DNA of 64,000 bases from NCBI RefSeq assembly GCF_900091595.1, contig NZ_FMCW01000009.1, positions 165,153 through 229,152 on the forward strand. The letters are read 5' to 3'. The first letter of the stretch is position 1. Every line of letters begins with the position of its first letter. Both the position numbers and the translations under genes were made by a program. The notes beneath the pieces were generated by a model. That model made no database searches, was not told the DNA's origin, and worked only from the letters and a program-made list of their open reading frames with translations. This document shows positions 10,076 through 21,924 of this stretch, in pieces. Source of the DNA: Micromonospora haikouensis (GTDB lineage Bacteria; Actinomycetota; Actinomycetes; Mycobacteriales; Micromonosporaceae).

Positions 10076-10089
10076 TAACCTCGCTCGCG
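10076..10089 (+). promoter_or_regulatory. -10 box and likely start point of murT
   Basis: TAACCT at 10076-10081 is followed by 7 nt and then GTG at 10089, the spacing expected if transcription begins at the first base of the start codon. This decides the murT start in favour of GTG 10089 over ATG 10104, since neither has a convincing ribosome binding site. Confidence 0.5.
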
Positions 10090-11351
10090 TGACGGACGCG
10101 AAGATGCCCCTGCGGGCAAAGGTGGCCAGCTCCGTGTCGCGGACCGCCGCGGCGCTGTCCCGGGCCGCGGGTCGTGGCGACGGTTCGGTGATCGGCGGCT
10201 GGATCGGCCTGAAGATCGACCCCGACCTGCTGGCCCACCTCTCGGCGGGGCGCGCCATCGCGCTCGTCTCCGGCACCAACGGCAAGACCACCACCACCCG
10301 GCTGACAACGGCGGCGGTCGGCGTCCTCGGCCGGGTCGCCACCAACTCCTTCGGCGCCAACATGCCCACCGGCCACACCTCGGCGCTGGCCAAGGCCGGC
10401 AGCACCCCGTACGCGGTGCTGGAGGTCGACGAGCACTACCTGGCCCAGGTCCTGGAGGCCACCGAGCCGCACGTGGTGGCGCTGCTCAACCTCTCCCGCG
10501 ACCAGCTCGACCGCGCCAAGGAGGTCGCCATGATGGCGCAGCTCTGGCGCGCGGCGCTGGTCAACCACCCCGACGTGCGGGTGGTCGCCAACGCCGACGA
10601 CCCGATGGTCGTGTGGGCGGCCACCCCGCCCGGCGACCCGGCCCGGGGCATCCGGCCGCCGCACGTCACCTGGTTCAGCGCCGGCCAGCGCTGGCACGAC
10701 GACTCGTGGGTCTGCCCCGAGTGCGGGCACACCATCGCGCGCAACGGCGACCAGTGGTGGTGCAGCGGCTGCCCGCTGCGCCGGCCCGATCCGCACTGGG
10801 CCGTCGAGGACGACGGGGTGCTCGACCCGACCGGCGCCTGGCACAAGGTGGTGCTCCAGCTCCCCGGCAAGGTCAACCTCGGCAACGCCGCCACCGCCCT
10901 CGCCGTCGCCGCCGAGTTCGGCGTCCGCCCGGTCGACGCGGTCTCCCGGCTCGGCGCGGTCACCTCCATCGCCGGCCGCTACGCCCAGGTCGACCGCGAC
11001 GGGCGCAACATCCGGCTGCTGCTGGCGAAGAACCCGGCGAGCTGGCTGGAGGCGTTCGACATGGCCGACTTCGCGCCGACGCTGCTCTCCATCAACGCCC
11101 GGGACCCCGACGGGCTGGACACCTCCTGGCTCTTCGACGTCGACTTCGCTCCGCTGCGCGGCCGGCAGGTGCTGATCACCGGCGACCGGGCGTACGACCT
11201 GGCGGTCCGCCTCGACGTCAACGGCGTGCCCTTCCAGCACGTCCGCACGTTCGGCGAGGCGGTCCGGGCGGTCCCGCCGGGCCGGCTGGAGGTCATCGCC
11301 AACTACACCGCCTTCCAGGACATCCGAGCGGAGCTGGACCGTGTCAACTGA
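10089..11351 (+). CDS. murT: MurT, Mur-ligase-like subunit of lipid II isoglutaminyl synthase
   Basis: With GatD this enzyme amidates the D-glutamate of lipid II, which mycobacteria and staphylococci need for efficient cross-linking. The 420 residues carry a P-loop GTNGKTTTT (62-70), a central Mur ligase fold and a C-terminal DUF1727-like domain. Inserted in the middle is a zinc-ribbon with four cysteines, C209, C212, C225 and C228, as in characterised MurT. ATG 10104 is an alternative start. It overlaps gatD by 11 nt and diverges from mraZ. Confidence 0.9.
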   Translation: MTDAKMPLRAKVASSVSRTAAALSRAAGRGDGSVIGGWIGLKIDPDLLAHLSAGRAIALVSGTNGKTTTTRLTTAAVGVLGRVATNSFGANMPTGHTSALAKAGSTPYAVLEVDEHYLAQVLEATEPHVVALLNLSRDQLDRAKEVAMMAQLWRAALVNHPDVRVVANADDPMVVWAATPPGDPARGIRPPHVTWFSAGQRWHDDSWVCPECGHTIARNGDQWWCSGCPLRRPDPHWAVEDDGVLDPTGAWHKVVLQLPGKVNLGNAATALAVAAEFGVRPVDAVSRLGAVTSIAGRYAQVDRDGRNIRLLLAKNPASWLEAFDMADFAPTLLSINARDPDGLDTSWLFDVDFAPLRGRQVLITGDRAYDLAVRLDVNGVPFQHVRTFGEAVRAVPPGRLEVIANYTAFQDIRAELDRVN

Positions 11352-12060
11352 GAGCCTGCGTATCGTCTGGATCTACCCCGACCTGCTGTCCACCTACGGC
11401 GACCGGGGCAACATGCTGATCCTGGCCCGCCGGGCCCAGCAGCGCGGCATGCCCGTGGAGGTGCTGGAGGTCCGCTCCGACCAGGCGCTGCCCGCCACCG
11501 CCGACATCTACCTCATCGGCGGCGGCGAGGACGGCCCACAGGCGCTCGGCGCGCAGCGGCTGCGGGCCGACGGCGGCCTGCACCGCGCCGTCGCCCAGGG
11601 GTCGGTGGTGTTCGGCGTCTGCGCCGGCTACCAACTCCTCGGCACCTCGTTCTTCGCCAAGGGCGTCCAGTGCGCCGGGCTGGAGCTGCTCGACCTCTCC
11701 TCCGACCGGGGCCCGTCGCGGGCCGTCGGCGAGCTGGCCGGCGACATCGACCCCCGGCTCGGGGTGCCGGCGCTCACCGGCTTCGAGAACCACGGCGGGC
11801 GCACCCACCTCGGGCCGGGCGTGTCCCCGCTGGCCCGGGTCACCGCCGGGGTCGGCAACGACGGCGCGACCGAGGGCGCGTGGCGGGGCAAGCTGCTCGG
11901 CACGTATTCGCACGGGCCGGCCCTGGCCCGCAACCCGGCCCTGGCCGACCTGCTGCTGCGCTGGGCGACCGGCGCGCACCAGCTCCCGCCGCTGGACGAC
12001 ACCTGGGCCGACCGGCTCCGCGCCGAGCGCCGCGCCGCGGTGGCCGCCGCCCGGGCATGA
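11341..12060 (+). CDS. gatD: GatD, glutamine amidotransferase subunit of lipid II amidation
   Basis: A class I, CobB/CobQ-type glutaminase that supplies ammonia to MurT. The 239 residues have the nucleophile motif GVCAGYQLLG with C94 and the catalytic His in YSHGP (H191), together with the family motif FENHGGRT. The GTG start lies inside the end of murT (11-nt overlap), so the subunits are probably made in equal amounts. The protein ends in an Ala/Arg-rich tail. Confidence 0.9.
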   Translation: MSTESLRIVWIYPDLLSTYGDRGNMLILARRAQQRGMPVEVLEVRSDQALPATADIYLIGGGEDGPQALGAQRLRADGGLHRAVAQGSVVFGVCAGYQLLGTSFFAKGVQCAGLELLDLSSDRGPSRAVGELAGDIDPRLGVPALTGFENHGGRTHLGPGVSPLARVTAGVGNDGATEGAWRGKLLGTYSHGPALARNPALADLLLRWATGAHQLPPLDDTWADRLRAERRAAVAAARA

Positions 12061-12097
12061 TCCGGGCCGCCCGGCGGCTGCCGCGGCCCGGCCGCGC

Positions 12098-12799
12098 ATG
12101 ACCCGGGCCCCGCGCCGGCTGCTCGCCGCCGCCCGGCGGCTGCTCGGGCAGCCGCCGGCGCGCCGGTTCGCCCTGCTGCTGCTCCTGCTCGCCGGGCTGG
12201 CGGCGCTGCTGCCGGTGCTCCCCCGGCCCGACCCGGCGGCGCTGCCCCGGCTCGCCGACTCCCTCGGCGGGTACGCCCCGGTCGCCGCGATCGTCGGCGG
12301 GGCGCTGCTGCTGGTCGCCCTGGTGCCGCGCACCTTCGTCACGCTCGCCGTCGGCGCGATCTTCGGCCCCCTCGAGGGCGCGGCGTACGCGCTCGGCGCG
12401 GCGCTGCTGGCCGCCGCGCTCGGCTTCGCCGTCGGCCGGGCGCTGGGCAGGGAGTTCGTCGCCGAACGGGTCCGGGGACGGCTCGCCCGCCTCGACGGCT
12501 GGTTCGCCCGGCAGAGCGTGCTGGGGGTGGCCACGGTCCGGCTGCTGCCCATCTCCGGGTACGGGCTGGTCAGCTACGGCTACGGCACCACCGGCGCGCG
12601 GGTGCTGCCGTACCTCGCCGGCAGTGTCCTCGCCTCCGCCCCGACGGCGTTCGGCTACGCGGCGCTCGGCGCGGCGGCCACCTCCCCCGGCGACGTCAAC
12701 TGGTACGCCGCCGCCCCCGCGAGCCTCGGCCTGATCGCCAGCGCGGTGCTGCTGCACCGCTGGTGGCGCGCGGAACGCCGCCGCCGCGCCGCCGCCTGA
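12098..12799 (+). CDS. DedA/TVP38-type (VTT domain) membrane protein
   Basis: A 233-residue integral membrane protein with about five hydrophobic segments. The central VTT/SNARE-associated region includes the FGPLEGAAYALGAALLAA and RLLPISGYGLVSYGYG-like stretches typical of TMEM64/YdjX relatives. Members of this superfamily are linked to lipid scrambling or undecaprenyl-phosphate recycling, which would suit its place after murT-gatD, but no function can be read directly. The ATG at 12098 is 37 bp after the gatD stop. It converges on leuS, with repeat copy B between them. Confidence 0.75.
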   Translation: MTRAPRRLLAAARRLLGQPPARRFALLLLLLAGLAALLPVLPRPDPAALPRLADSLGGYAPVAAIVGGALLLVALVPRTFVTLAVGAIFGPLEGAAYALGAALLAAALGFAVGRALGREFVAERVRGRLARLDGWFARQSVLGVATVRLLPISGYGLVSYGYGTTGARVLPYLAGSVLASAPTAFGYAALGAAATSPGDVNWYAAAPASLGLIASAVLLHRWWRAERRRRAAA

Positions 12800-12847
12800 C
12801 ACGCCCCCTCCTGACGCCCCCGCCGCGACCGCGCCCCCGCCGGCGGG

Positions 12848-12904
12848 GCGTTAGGAAGGGGCCCCTGCTATGCAGAATGCGTTAACAAGGGGCCCCTCCT
12901 TGCA
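12848..12904 (-). repeat. Dispersed intergenic dyad repeat, copy B
   Basis: Same element as at 891, in minus orientation. It begins 2 nt after the leuS stop (TGA, then an AAGGAGGGGCCCC arm) and lies between the convergent VTT-protein gene and leuS. The two GGGGCCCC arms can pair, so it could act as a transcription terminator for both genes, although no U tract follows. Confidence 0.85.
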
Positions 12905-12906
12905 CC

Positions 12907-15744
<2,838 letters not shown>

Positions 15745-15853
15745 CGTCTCTCCTCGTTCGCTTCGTCGCGGCGTCGCCGGGCCGGGTCCGGCGGTGTCGG
15801 CCCGCCGACCGGGCCGGCGATCCCGGCTCGCCGGGCGGCCCGGCGGAGGGCAC

Positions 15854-15879
15854 AAAAAAGCCCCTCGCGCAGGAGGGGC
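15854..15879 (-). terminator. Intrinsic terminator in the leuS leader (attenuator)
   Basis: On the minus strand a 7-bp stem GCCCCTC/GAGGGGC with a 6-nt loop is followed directly by six T residues. It lies 110 nt before the leuS start and 26 nt after the leader-peptide stop. A classical U-tract terminator is rare in this GC-rich window, and its position before the gene argues for attenuation. Confidence 0.8.
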
Positions 15880-15881
15880 CG

Positions 15882-15913
15882 CCGTGCTGTCGCGCGTCAG
15901 CGCATCAGCACGG
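15882..15913 (-). promoter_or_regulatory. Leader hairpin preceding the leuS terminator
   Basis: CCGTGCTG (15913-15906) pairs perfectly with CAGCACGG (15889-15882). The 5' arm overlaps the last codons of the leader peptide, so a ribosome stalled at the leucine codons just upstream would block this stem. This is the expected layout of a ribosome-controlled attenuator. An alternative antiterminator fold could not be resolved by eye. Confidence 0.6.
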
Positions 15914-15943
15914 CCCGGTAAGAAGCAGGAAGACTCCGGCCAT
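15905..15943 (-). CDS. Leucine-rich leader peptide of leuS
   Basis: A 12-codon ORF encoding [12 protein letters not shown] with three consecutive Leu codons, CTG CTT CTT (15928-15920). CTT is a codon little used in this genome's GC-rich genes, which would make translation sensitive to charged tRNA-Leu. The ATG is 7 nt behind a TACACT -10 box, so the mRNA probably starts at this codon. The stop lies inside the following hairpin region. Its role is to sense leucyl-tRNA rather than to make a working protein. Confidence 0.75.
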   Translation of the reverse strand: MAGVFLLLTGPC

Positions 15944-15950
15944 GTCGGGC

Positions 15951-15956
15951 AGTGTA
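15951..15956 (-). promoter_or_regulatory. -10 box of the leuS leader
   Basis: TACACT on the minus strand, with 7 nt (GCCCGAC) separating it from the leader-peptide ATG. This places the start of transcription at or next to that ATG, giving a leaderless leader peptide. Confidence 0.55.
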
Positions 15957-16112
15957 CCCCGCCGGCCCGCCGGGCACGCGGCCCGCCGCCGCGAGGTGGG
16001 ACGCGGGACACCCCCCTCACGCTGGGTGACGATGCGTTTCCCCCGTCGGGCGAATATTCCGGGCGTAACCGACCGACTTGCTGCGGGGTTCGGCGTTCAC
16101 GACAAACATGGT

Positions 16113-16118
16113 TAGCCT
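16113..16118 (+). promoter_or_regulatory. Candidate -10 box of the moxR operon
   Basis: TAGCCT on the plus strand, about 110 nt upstream of the moxR start. No clear -35 box was seen. It would give a 5' leader of roughly 100 nt with nothing recognisable in it. Confidence 0.35.
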
Positions 16119-16227
16119 GAGAGGCCAGTGAGATTTCTGCGGCAGACGAGGCTCTCCCGTCGCGAACCCAACGGCGGGTCCAGGTGCTCTTAACAGAGCT
16201 GCCGTCGTGGCGACGAGGAGGAGGCCC

Positions 16228-17283
16228 GTGACACAACAGACCTGGGACGAGGTGGGCGGTCTGCTGCCGCACGACGAGTTCCGCGCCGCCAGCGAGGCCA
16301 TCGTGGCCAACATCGAGCAGGTCATCGAGGGCAAGACGGCGACCGTCCGCCTCGCCCTGGCCGTCCTGCTCGCCGAGGGCCACCTCCTCATCGAGGACGT
16401 CCCGGGCGTCGGCAAGACCAAGCTGGCGAAGGCCCTCGCCCGGTCGATCGACTGTTCGGTACGGCGCATCCAGTTCACCCCCGACCTGCTGCCCAGCGAC
16501 GTCACCGGCGTCAGCGTCTACAACCAGGAGACGCACGACTTCGAGTTCCGCCCCGGCGCGGTCTTCGCCAACCTCGTCGTCGGCGACGAGATCAACCGGG
16601 CCTCGCCGAAGACCCAGTCCGCCCTGCTGGAGTGCATGGAGGAGCGGCAGGTCACCGTCGACGGGGTCACCTACCAGCTGCAGACCCCGTTCATGGTGAT
16701 CGCGACGCAGAACCCGATCGAGATGGAGGGGACCTACCCGCTGCCCGAGGCGCAGCGCGACCGGTTCACCGCCCGCATCGCGATGGGCTACCCGGGGCCG
16801 GAGGCCGAGCTGGCCATGTTGGACGGGCACGGCGCGGCCGACCCGTTGCAGGAGCTGCGGGCGGTCTCCGACGCCGACACCGTGCGCCGGCTCATCGCCA
16901 CCGTCCGCGAGGTGCACGTCGCCGACGCCGTGAAGCAGTACGCGGTGGACCTGGTCACCGCCACCCGCGAGGCCCCCGACCTGCGACTGGGCGCGTCGCC
17001 CCGGGCCACCCTCCAGCTGCTGCGCACCGCCCGCGCCGTCGCCGCCCTGGAGGGGCGCGACTACGTCCTCCCCGACGACCTGCAGGCGCTCGCGGTGCCG
17101 GTGCTCGCCCACCGGATCATCCCGACCGCCGACGCGCAGCTCGCCCGGCGCACCACCGACGCGATCGTCGCCGAGCTGGTGCACCGGCTGCCGCTGCCGC
17201 ACGACCGCCAGCGGTCCCCGTACGACAACCGGCCCGCCGCCGACGGCAACGGCCGCGCCCCGTACGAGCCGCGGAGGCGGTGA
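16228..17283 (+). CDS. MoxR-family AAA+ ATPase
   Basis: A 351-residue AAA+ ATPase of the MoxR type, thought to act as a chaperone that activates or assembles partner proteins. The Walker A motif GVGKTK, a Walker B segment ([10 protein letters not shown]), sensor [21 protein letters not shown] and the C-terminal lid domain are all visible. GTG 16228 is preferred over GTG 16207 because GGAGGAGG lies about 4 nt upstream. It begins a three-gene operon with a DUF58 protein and a transglutaminase, a conserved actinobacterial and proteobacterial arrangement. Confidence 0.92.
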   Translation: MTQQTWDEVGGLLPHDEFRAASEAIVANIEQVIEGKTATVRLALAVLLAEGHLLIEDVPGVGKTKLAKALARSIDCSVRRIQFTPDLLPSDVTGVSVYNQETHDFEFRPGAVFANLVVGDEINRASPKTQSALLECMEERQVTVDGVTYQLQTPFMVIATQNPIEMEGTYPLPEAQRDRFTARIAMGYPGPEAELAMLDGHGAADPLQELRAVSDADTVRRLIATVREVHVADAVKQYAVDLVTATREAPDLRLGASPRATLQLLRTARAVAALEGRDYVLPDDLQALAVPVLAHRIIPTADAQLARRTTDAIVAELVHRLPLPHDRQRSPYDNRPAADGNGRAPYEPRRR

Positions 17284-17285
17284 GC

Positions 17286-18584
17286 GTGCGCGACGGGCTC
17301 CGGGGCCTGACCACCCGTGGCCGCTCGTTCCTGGCCGCCGCGCTCGCCGCGGCGGTCTCCGCCGTCATCCTCGGCGAGAAGGACCTGCTCCGGGTGGCCG
17401 TGCTGCTCGCCGTCCTGCCGCTGCTCGCCGCCGCGTACGTGGGGCGCAGCCGCTACAAGCTGGCCTGCAACCGGTCGCTGGACCCGCACCGGGTGCCGGT
17501 CGGGGCCAGCTCCCGGGTGGTGCTGCGGTTGCAGAACATGTCCCGCCTGCCCACCGGCACGCTGCTGCTGGAGGACCGGCTGCCGTACGCCCTGGGCAGC
17601 CGGCCCCGCGTGGTGCTGGAGCGGCTCGGCGCGCACCAGGCCAGCTCCGTGGCGTACACGGTCCGCGCGGACGTGCGCGGCCGGTACGAGGTGGGCCCGC
17701 TGGTGGTCCGGCTCACCGACCCGTTCGGGCTGTGCGAGCTGACCCGGTCGTTCCCCAGCGTCGACCAGCTCACGGTGATCCCGCAGGTCACCCCGCTGCC
17801 CTCGGTCCGGCTCCCCGGCGAGTACGCGGGCAGCGGCTCCAGCCGCGCCCGGTCGGTGGCGGTGCACGGCGAGGACGACGCGGCGACCCGGGAGTACCGG
17901 ATGGGCGACGACCTGCGCCGGGTGCACTGGAAGTCGACGGCCCGCACCGGTGAGCTGATGGTCCGCCGCGAGGAGCAGCCCTGGGAGAGCCGGGCGACGG
18001 TGGTGCTGGACACCCGGGGCTACGGCCACCGGGGCGACGGCCCCACGGCGAGCTTCGAGTGGGCGGTCTCCGCGGCGGCCAGCATCGCCGTGCACCTGCG
18101 CCAGGCCGGCTACAAGCTGCGTCTGGTCACCGGCGACGGCGCGGACGTCGACGCCACCGAGGCCGCCGGCGACGGGCTGCTGCTCGACCAGCTCGCCGAG
18201 GTCCGCCTCGACCCGCGCGGCGACATCACCACGCTGGTGCGGCAGGTCCGCCAGCGCGGCGACGGCGGCCTGATCATCGGCCTGTTCGGCGCGGTGAGCC
18301 CCGCCGAGGCGGAGCTGCTCGCCGGCCTGCGCGGCAACGGCGCGACCTGCGTCGGCTTCCTGCTGGACAGCTCCACCTGGCTCCACCTCGCGCCCCGGGC
18401 GCGGGCCGAGGCCGACCACGCGCACGGCGCCGCCGCGCTCGCCCTGCTGCAGAGCGGGTGGCGGGTCGTCGGGGTCGACCACGGCGCGCGGCTGCCCGCG
18501 CTGTGGCCGCAGGCCGGCCGGGGCTCGCAGGGGTTCGCCCTGCGGGCCGCGCTGGCCGAGACCGTGGCCGGCGGCGTCAAGTGA
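17286..18584 (+). CDS. DUF58 (VWA-like) membrane-anchored protein
   Basis: A 432-residue protein with two N-terminal hydrophobic segments (about 12-55), a variable beta-rich region and the DUF58 core near [17 protein letters not shown], followed by a VWA-like C-terminal part. DUF58 proteins are the usual partners of MoxR ATPases; their biochemical role is unsettled. GTG 17286 has GGAGG 8 nt upstream; GTG 17280, overlapping the moxR stop, is the alternative. A transglutaminase gene follows after about 67 bp. Confidence 0.85.
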   Translation: MRDGLRGLTTRGRSFLAAALAAAVSAVILGEKDLLRVAVLLAVLPLLAAAYVGRSRYKLACNRSLDPHRVPVGASSRVVLRLQNMSRLPTGTLLLEDRLPYALGSRPRVVLERLGAHQASSVAYTVRADVRGRYEVGPLVVRLTDPFGLCELTRSFPSVDQLTVIPQVTPLPSVRLPGEYAGSGSSRARSVAVHGEDDAATREYRMGDDLRRVHWKSTARTGELMVRREEQPWESRATVVLDTRGYGHRGDGPTASFEWAVSAAASIAVHLRQAGYKLRLVTGDGADVDATEAAGDGLLLDQLAEVRLDPRGDITTLVRQVRQRGDGGLIIGLFGAVSPAEAELLAGLRGNGATCVGFLLDSSTWLHLAPRARAEADHAHGAAALALLQSGWRVVGVDHGARLPALWPQAGRGSQGFALRAALAETVAGGVK

Positions 18585-18651
18585 CGATCCGCCGGGTCGG
18601 GCGCACCTGCCGGCCCGCCCCGGCGGGAAGATGACCCCGAAAGGCTCCCCC

Positions 18652-21129
18652 GTGACCGCGACCCGCAACCTCGGCTTCGTGGCCGCCGCCGCGACCCTGC
18701 TGGCGGCCGCCCCGCTGTCGGCCATCTTCGAGCGCTGGACCTGGCTCATCCAGGCGGCCATCGCGGTCACCGTGGTCGCCGGGGTGGCCGCGCTGACCCG
18801 GCTGGTCCGGGCCCCGCTGTGGGGGCAGGTGCTGGGCATGCTCGGCGGGTTGACGCTCGCGCTGGCCTGGCTCTTCCCCGCCGGCACCGAGCTGGTGGCG
18901 TTCCTGCCGACGCCGGGCACGTTCGCCCACTTCGGCGAGCTGCTGAGCGCGTCCGTGGTGGACATGCGCTCGTACGGGGTGAAGGTGCCCGACACCGACC
19001 CGCTGCTGTTCGTCAGCGTGCTCGGCATCGGCGGGGTGGCCGTGGTGGTGGACGTGCTCGCCGTCGGCCTGCGCCGCCCGGCGCTGGCCGGGCTGCCGAT
19101 GCTGGCCATCTACTCGGTGCCCGTCGCCGTCTACGTCGACAGCGTCCCCGCCGTGCCGTTCGTGGTCGGCGCGGCCGGCTACCTGTGGCTGCTGGTCACC
19201 GACAACGTCGACCGGGTGCGCCGGTTCGGCCGCCGGTTCACCGGCGACGGCCGCGACGTGGACGTGTGGGAGTCCTCGCCGTTGGCCGCCGCCGGGCGGC
19301 GGCTCGCCGTGGTCGGGGTGGTGCTGGCGGTGGCGCTGCCGCTGGCGGTGCCGGGGATGACCGGGGGCCTGCTCAACGCCGTGGGCGCCGGCACCGGCAC
19401 CGGGTCGGGCAACGGCCAGGGCGGCAACCCGGGCCGCATCGACCTCTTCGCCTCGCTGAGCGGGCAGCTCAACCAGTCCGAGGTCTACGAGATGGTCACG
19501 GTGACCACCACCGAGCCGAACCCGTTCTACCTGCGCTACGGCGTCGCCGACGAGCTGCGGCCCGACGGCTTCCGGGTGCGCAACCCGACCGGGCGGCCCG
19601 TCACCCGGGACCTGCCCGACCCGACCCAGCGCTCGGGCACCGGCAACGGCGTCGAGCGGGCACAATACCGGGCCACCGTGGAGGTCTCGAAGAACCTCAA
19701 CATGCCGCTGCTGCCGGCCTACGCCGAGCCGGTGCGCACCGAGGAGCTCAGCGGCAACTGGCTCTACGACCCGAACCAGCAGGTGCTCTTCTCCAACCGG
19801 GAGAACTCCCGCGGCAAGCGCTACTCGTTCGACTACGTCCGGTCGACGTACACCCCGACGGCGCTGCGGCGGGCCCCGTCGCTGCCGTCGGACCACCCGA
19901 TCCGGCTCCAGCAGACCGCCACCCCGCCGGTGGAGCAGGTCGACACCCTGGTCGCCGACCTCGTGCGGGGCCGCAGCACCGACTACGACAAGGTCCGGGC
20001 GATCTACGACCACTTCTCGGCGGACAACGGCTTCACCTACAGCCTGACCACGAAGGGCGGCACCAGCGGTCAGGACATCGTCGACTTCCTCAACAACAAG
20101 GCCGGCTTCTGTCAGCAGTACGCGGCGGCGATGGCGTGGCTGGTCCGGTCGGCCGGCATCCCGGCCCGGGTGGCGTTCGGCTTCACCAACGGCACCGGCC
20201 GCACCGACGACGGGTACGTGCTGACCAACCGCAACCTGCACGCCTGGACGGAGGTCTACTTCGACGGGATGGGCTGGGTGCCGTTCGACGCCACCCCGGC
20301 GTACGGGGTGCAGGGCTCGACCCGCTCGGCGTGGGCCCCGGACACCGACGCGCCGGAGCCGGCGGCCACCGAGCCGGGTGCCCCGGCCGCCCCCGACGAC
20401 TCGGAGGCGGCGCCGGAAGCCACCGACCCGGACGCCGCCGACCAGGACACCGACGCCGGCCTGGCGGTCGGGGCGAACGATCCGACCCGGCAGGCCCCGG
20501 TGTGGCCGTGGTGGGCGGCCGGCGCGCTGGCGCTGCTGGCCCTGCTCGCCGTGCCGGCGCTGCGGCGGATGGCGCTGCGCCGCCGGCGGGTCGCCCGGCC
20601 GACGGTGGCGCTCGCACCGGCCACGGTGGACGCCGGCGTGGGCCCGGCCGGCGAGGCGGGGCGACCGGTCACGGTGGTGCTGGACCCCGACCGGGCGCGG
20701 GCGGACGCGCACGCCGCCTGGGACGAGCTGCTCGACACCCTGGTCGACTACCGGGTCCGGGTGGACCGGACGGAGACGCCGAGGGCGACCGCCGAGCGCC
20801 TGGTCACCGAGGCCGTCGGCGAGGACGCCTCCGCCGCCACGGCGGTACGGCTGCTGGGCCGCGCCGAGGAGTTGGCCCGGTACGCCCGCGCCCCGCTCGC
20901 GGGCGGGGAGCTGCACCCGGCGCTGCGCGCCGTCCGGGGTGCGCTCGCCACCCGGACCGACCGGCGGACGCGGCTGCTGGCGGCGGTGCTGCCGCCGTCG
21001 GTGCTGCTGCGCTGGCGCACCGCGCTGGGCAACACGTCCTCCCGGCTGGTGGCCAGGACGGGCGACGCCCGCTACCGGCTGCTGCGCTGGAGCCCGCGCC
21101 GCCTGCTGGCCACCCGCACCGGCCGCTGA
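18652..21129 (+). CDS. TgpA-like membrane transglutaminase
   Basis: An 825-residue membrane protein: five or six N-terminal hydrophobic helices, an extracellular transglutaminase-like domain, an acidic Pro/Ala linker (about 565-610), a further helix and a cytoplasmic DUF4129-like tail. The catalytic triad of the papain-like fold is present: C487 in GFCQQYA, H530 in NLHAWTE and D546 in PFDATPA. The start is GTG 18652 with GAAAGG 7 nt upstream; ATG 18631 in the same frame is possible. It is the last gene of the moxR-DUF58 operon, suggesting a role in envelope protein processing or cross-linking. Confidence 0.87.
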   Translation: MTATRNLGFVAAAATLLAAAPLSAIFERWTWLIQAAIAVTVVAGVAALTRLVRAPLWGQVLGMLGGLTLALAWLFPAGTELVAFLPTPGTFAHFGELLSASVVDMRSYGVKVPDTDPLLFVSVLGIGGVAVVVDVLAVGLRRPALAGLPMLAIYSVPVAVYVDSVPAVPFVVGAAGYLWLLVTDNVDRVRRFGRRFTGDGRDVDVWESSPLAAAGRRLAVVGVVLAVALPLAVPGMTGGLLNAVGAGTGTGSGNGQGGNPGRIDLFASLSGQLNQSEVYEMVTVTTTEPNPFYLRYGVADELRPDGFRVRNPTGRPVTRDLPDPTQRSGTGNGVERAQYRATVEVSKNLNMPLLPAYAEPVRTEELSGNWLYDPNQQVLFSNRENSRGKRYSFDYVRSTYTPTALRRAPSLPSDHPIRLQQTATPPVEQVDTLVADLVRGRSTDYDKVRAIYDHFSADNGFTYSLTTKGGTSGQDIVDFLNNKAGFCQQYAAAMAWLVRSAGIPARVAFGFTNGTGRTDDGYVLTNRNLHAWTEVYFDGMGWVPFDATPAYGVQGSTRSAWAPDTDAPEPAATEPGAPAAPDDSEAAPEATDPDAADQDTDAGLAVGANDPTRQAPVWPWWAAGALALLALLAVPALRRMALRRRRVARPTVALAPATVDAGVGPAGEAGRPVTVVLDPDRARADAHAAWDELLDTLVDYRVRVDRTETPRATAERLVTEAVGEDASAATAVRLLGRAEELARYARAPLAGGELHPALRAVRGALATRTDRRTRLLAAVLPPSVLLRWRTALGNTSSRLVARTGDARYRLLRWSPRRLLATRTGR

Positions 21130-21336
21130 CCCCCGTCCGGCGAACGCCGTTCCCGTCGTCGGGGACTGGCCCTGGCGAGCGGGCTGGCGGACGGCGGGCT
21201 GGTCGGGCGGCAGCCGAGAACGTTGGCTGCTTCCAGTACACGACACGCCGACGTGATGCCACCGCAACCGGCCACCGAACGCGCGCTCCGCATGCGGAAG
21301 CAGCGCCCGTGGCTCCGGGTGCAGGCAGGAAGCAGC

Positions 21337-21388
21337 GGCCCGCCGTCGGCGGGCCGGATCAGCGTGGTCCCGCCAGGCCGGCGGGACC
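21337..21388. terminator. Paired hairpins between convergent genes
   Basis: Two perfect stems lie between the transglutaminase gene and the DUF3040 gene: GGCCCGCC/GGCGGGCC (21337-21355, 3-nt loop) and GGTCCCGCC/GGCGGGACC (21366-21388, 5-nt loop). There is no T tract. They probably end transcription from both sides. The rest of the 281-bp gap (21130-21410) shows nothing recognisable. Confidence 0.55.
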
Positions 21389-21410
21389 GAGGATCAGCGG
21401 TGGAACCGGG

Positions 21411-21809
21411 TCAGCGGTGCCCCTCCGGGCGCTGCCGCCACCGGTCCTCCATCCGATCCACGAACGACGACCGCCGGCCGGACCGCCCGCGCGGGCGGCG
21501 TCGGCTGGTGGTCGTCCCCCCGACCACGTGCAGGTCGGGGGACTGCGCCTTGCGGTGCGACTGCACCGCGTACGCCGCCGAACCCAGCATGATGACGAAA
21601 CCCACCACCGCGAGCGGCGGGGTCTTGATCACCGCACCGTAGACCAGTAGAGCCAGGCCAACGATGATCGCGCCGGCAGCGACGAGCAGACGACGCCGCG
21701 CGTGGAAGCGCGGATCGCTGGCACGCACGGCCGAGGCGAATTTTGGGTCCTCGGCAAGCGACCGCTCGATCTGCTCGAACAGCCGCTGCTCGTGCTCCGA
21801 GAGCGGCAC
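21411..21809 (-). CDS. DUF3040 membrane protein
   Basis: A 132-residue protein starting MPLSEHEQRLFEQIE, the signature start of the actinobacterial DUF3040 family. Two adjacent membrane helices (about 41-60 and 65-83) are followed by a basic Arg-rich cytoplasmic tail. The start is GTG 21809 with GGAGGAG 5 nt upstream. The function is unknown. Its place between the dcw region and dinB resembles other actinomycetes. Confidence 0.85.
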   Translation of the reverse strand: MPLSEHEQRLFEQIERSLAEDPKFASAVRASDPRFHARRRLLVAAGAIIVGLALLVYGAVIKTPPLAVVGFVIMLGSAAYAVQSHRKAQSPDLHVVGGTTTSRRRPRGRSGRRSSFVDRMEDRWRQRPEGHR

Positions 21810-21924
21810 GGCACTCCTCCCCGGTCACGCTGGTCGGCCCGGTCGGACCGACAGACCGTGGCAGCCAACCGGCTGCTTAACGACAAGTCTACGAGGGGGG
21901 TCGCGCGTCGGAAAGCGGGACGAC

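Noticed and set aside
12851..12906. Chance C-terminal tails reading NAFCIAGAP on several long ORFs
   Set aside because: They are translations of the dispersed dyad repeats (also at 25240, 41500 and 53740), not protein domains.
15745..17202. Extension of the leuS frame upstream to 17202
   Set aside because: It crosses the leader terminator and the opposite-strand moxR gene; leuS homology and the ribosome binding site begin at 15744.
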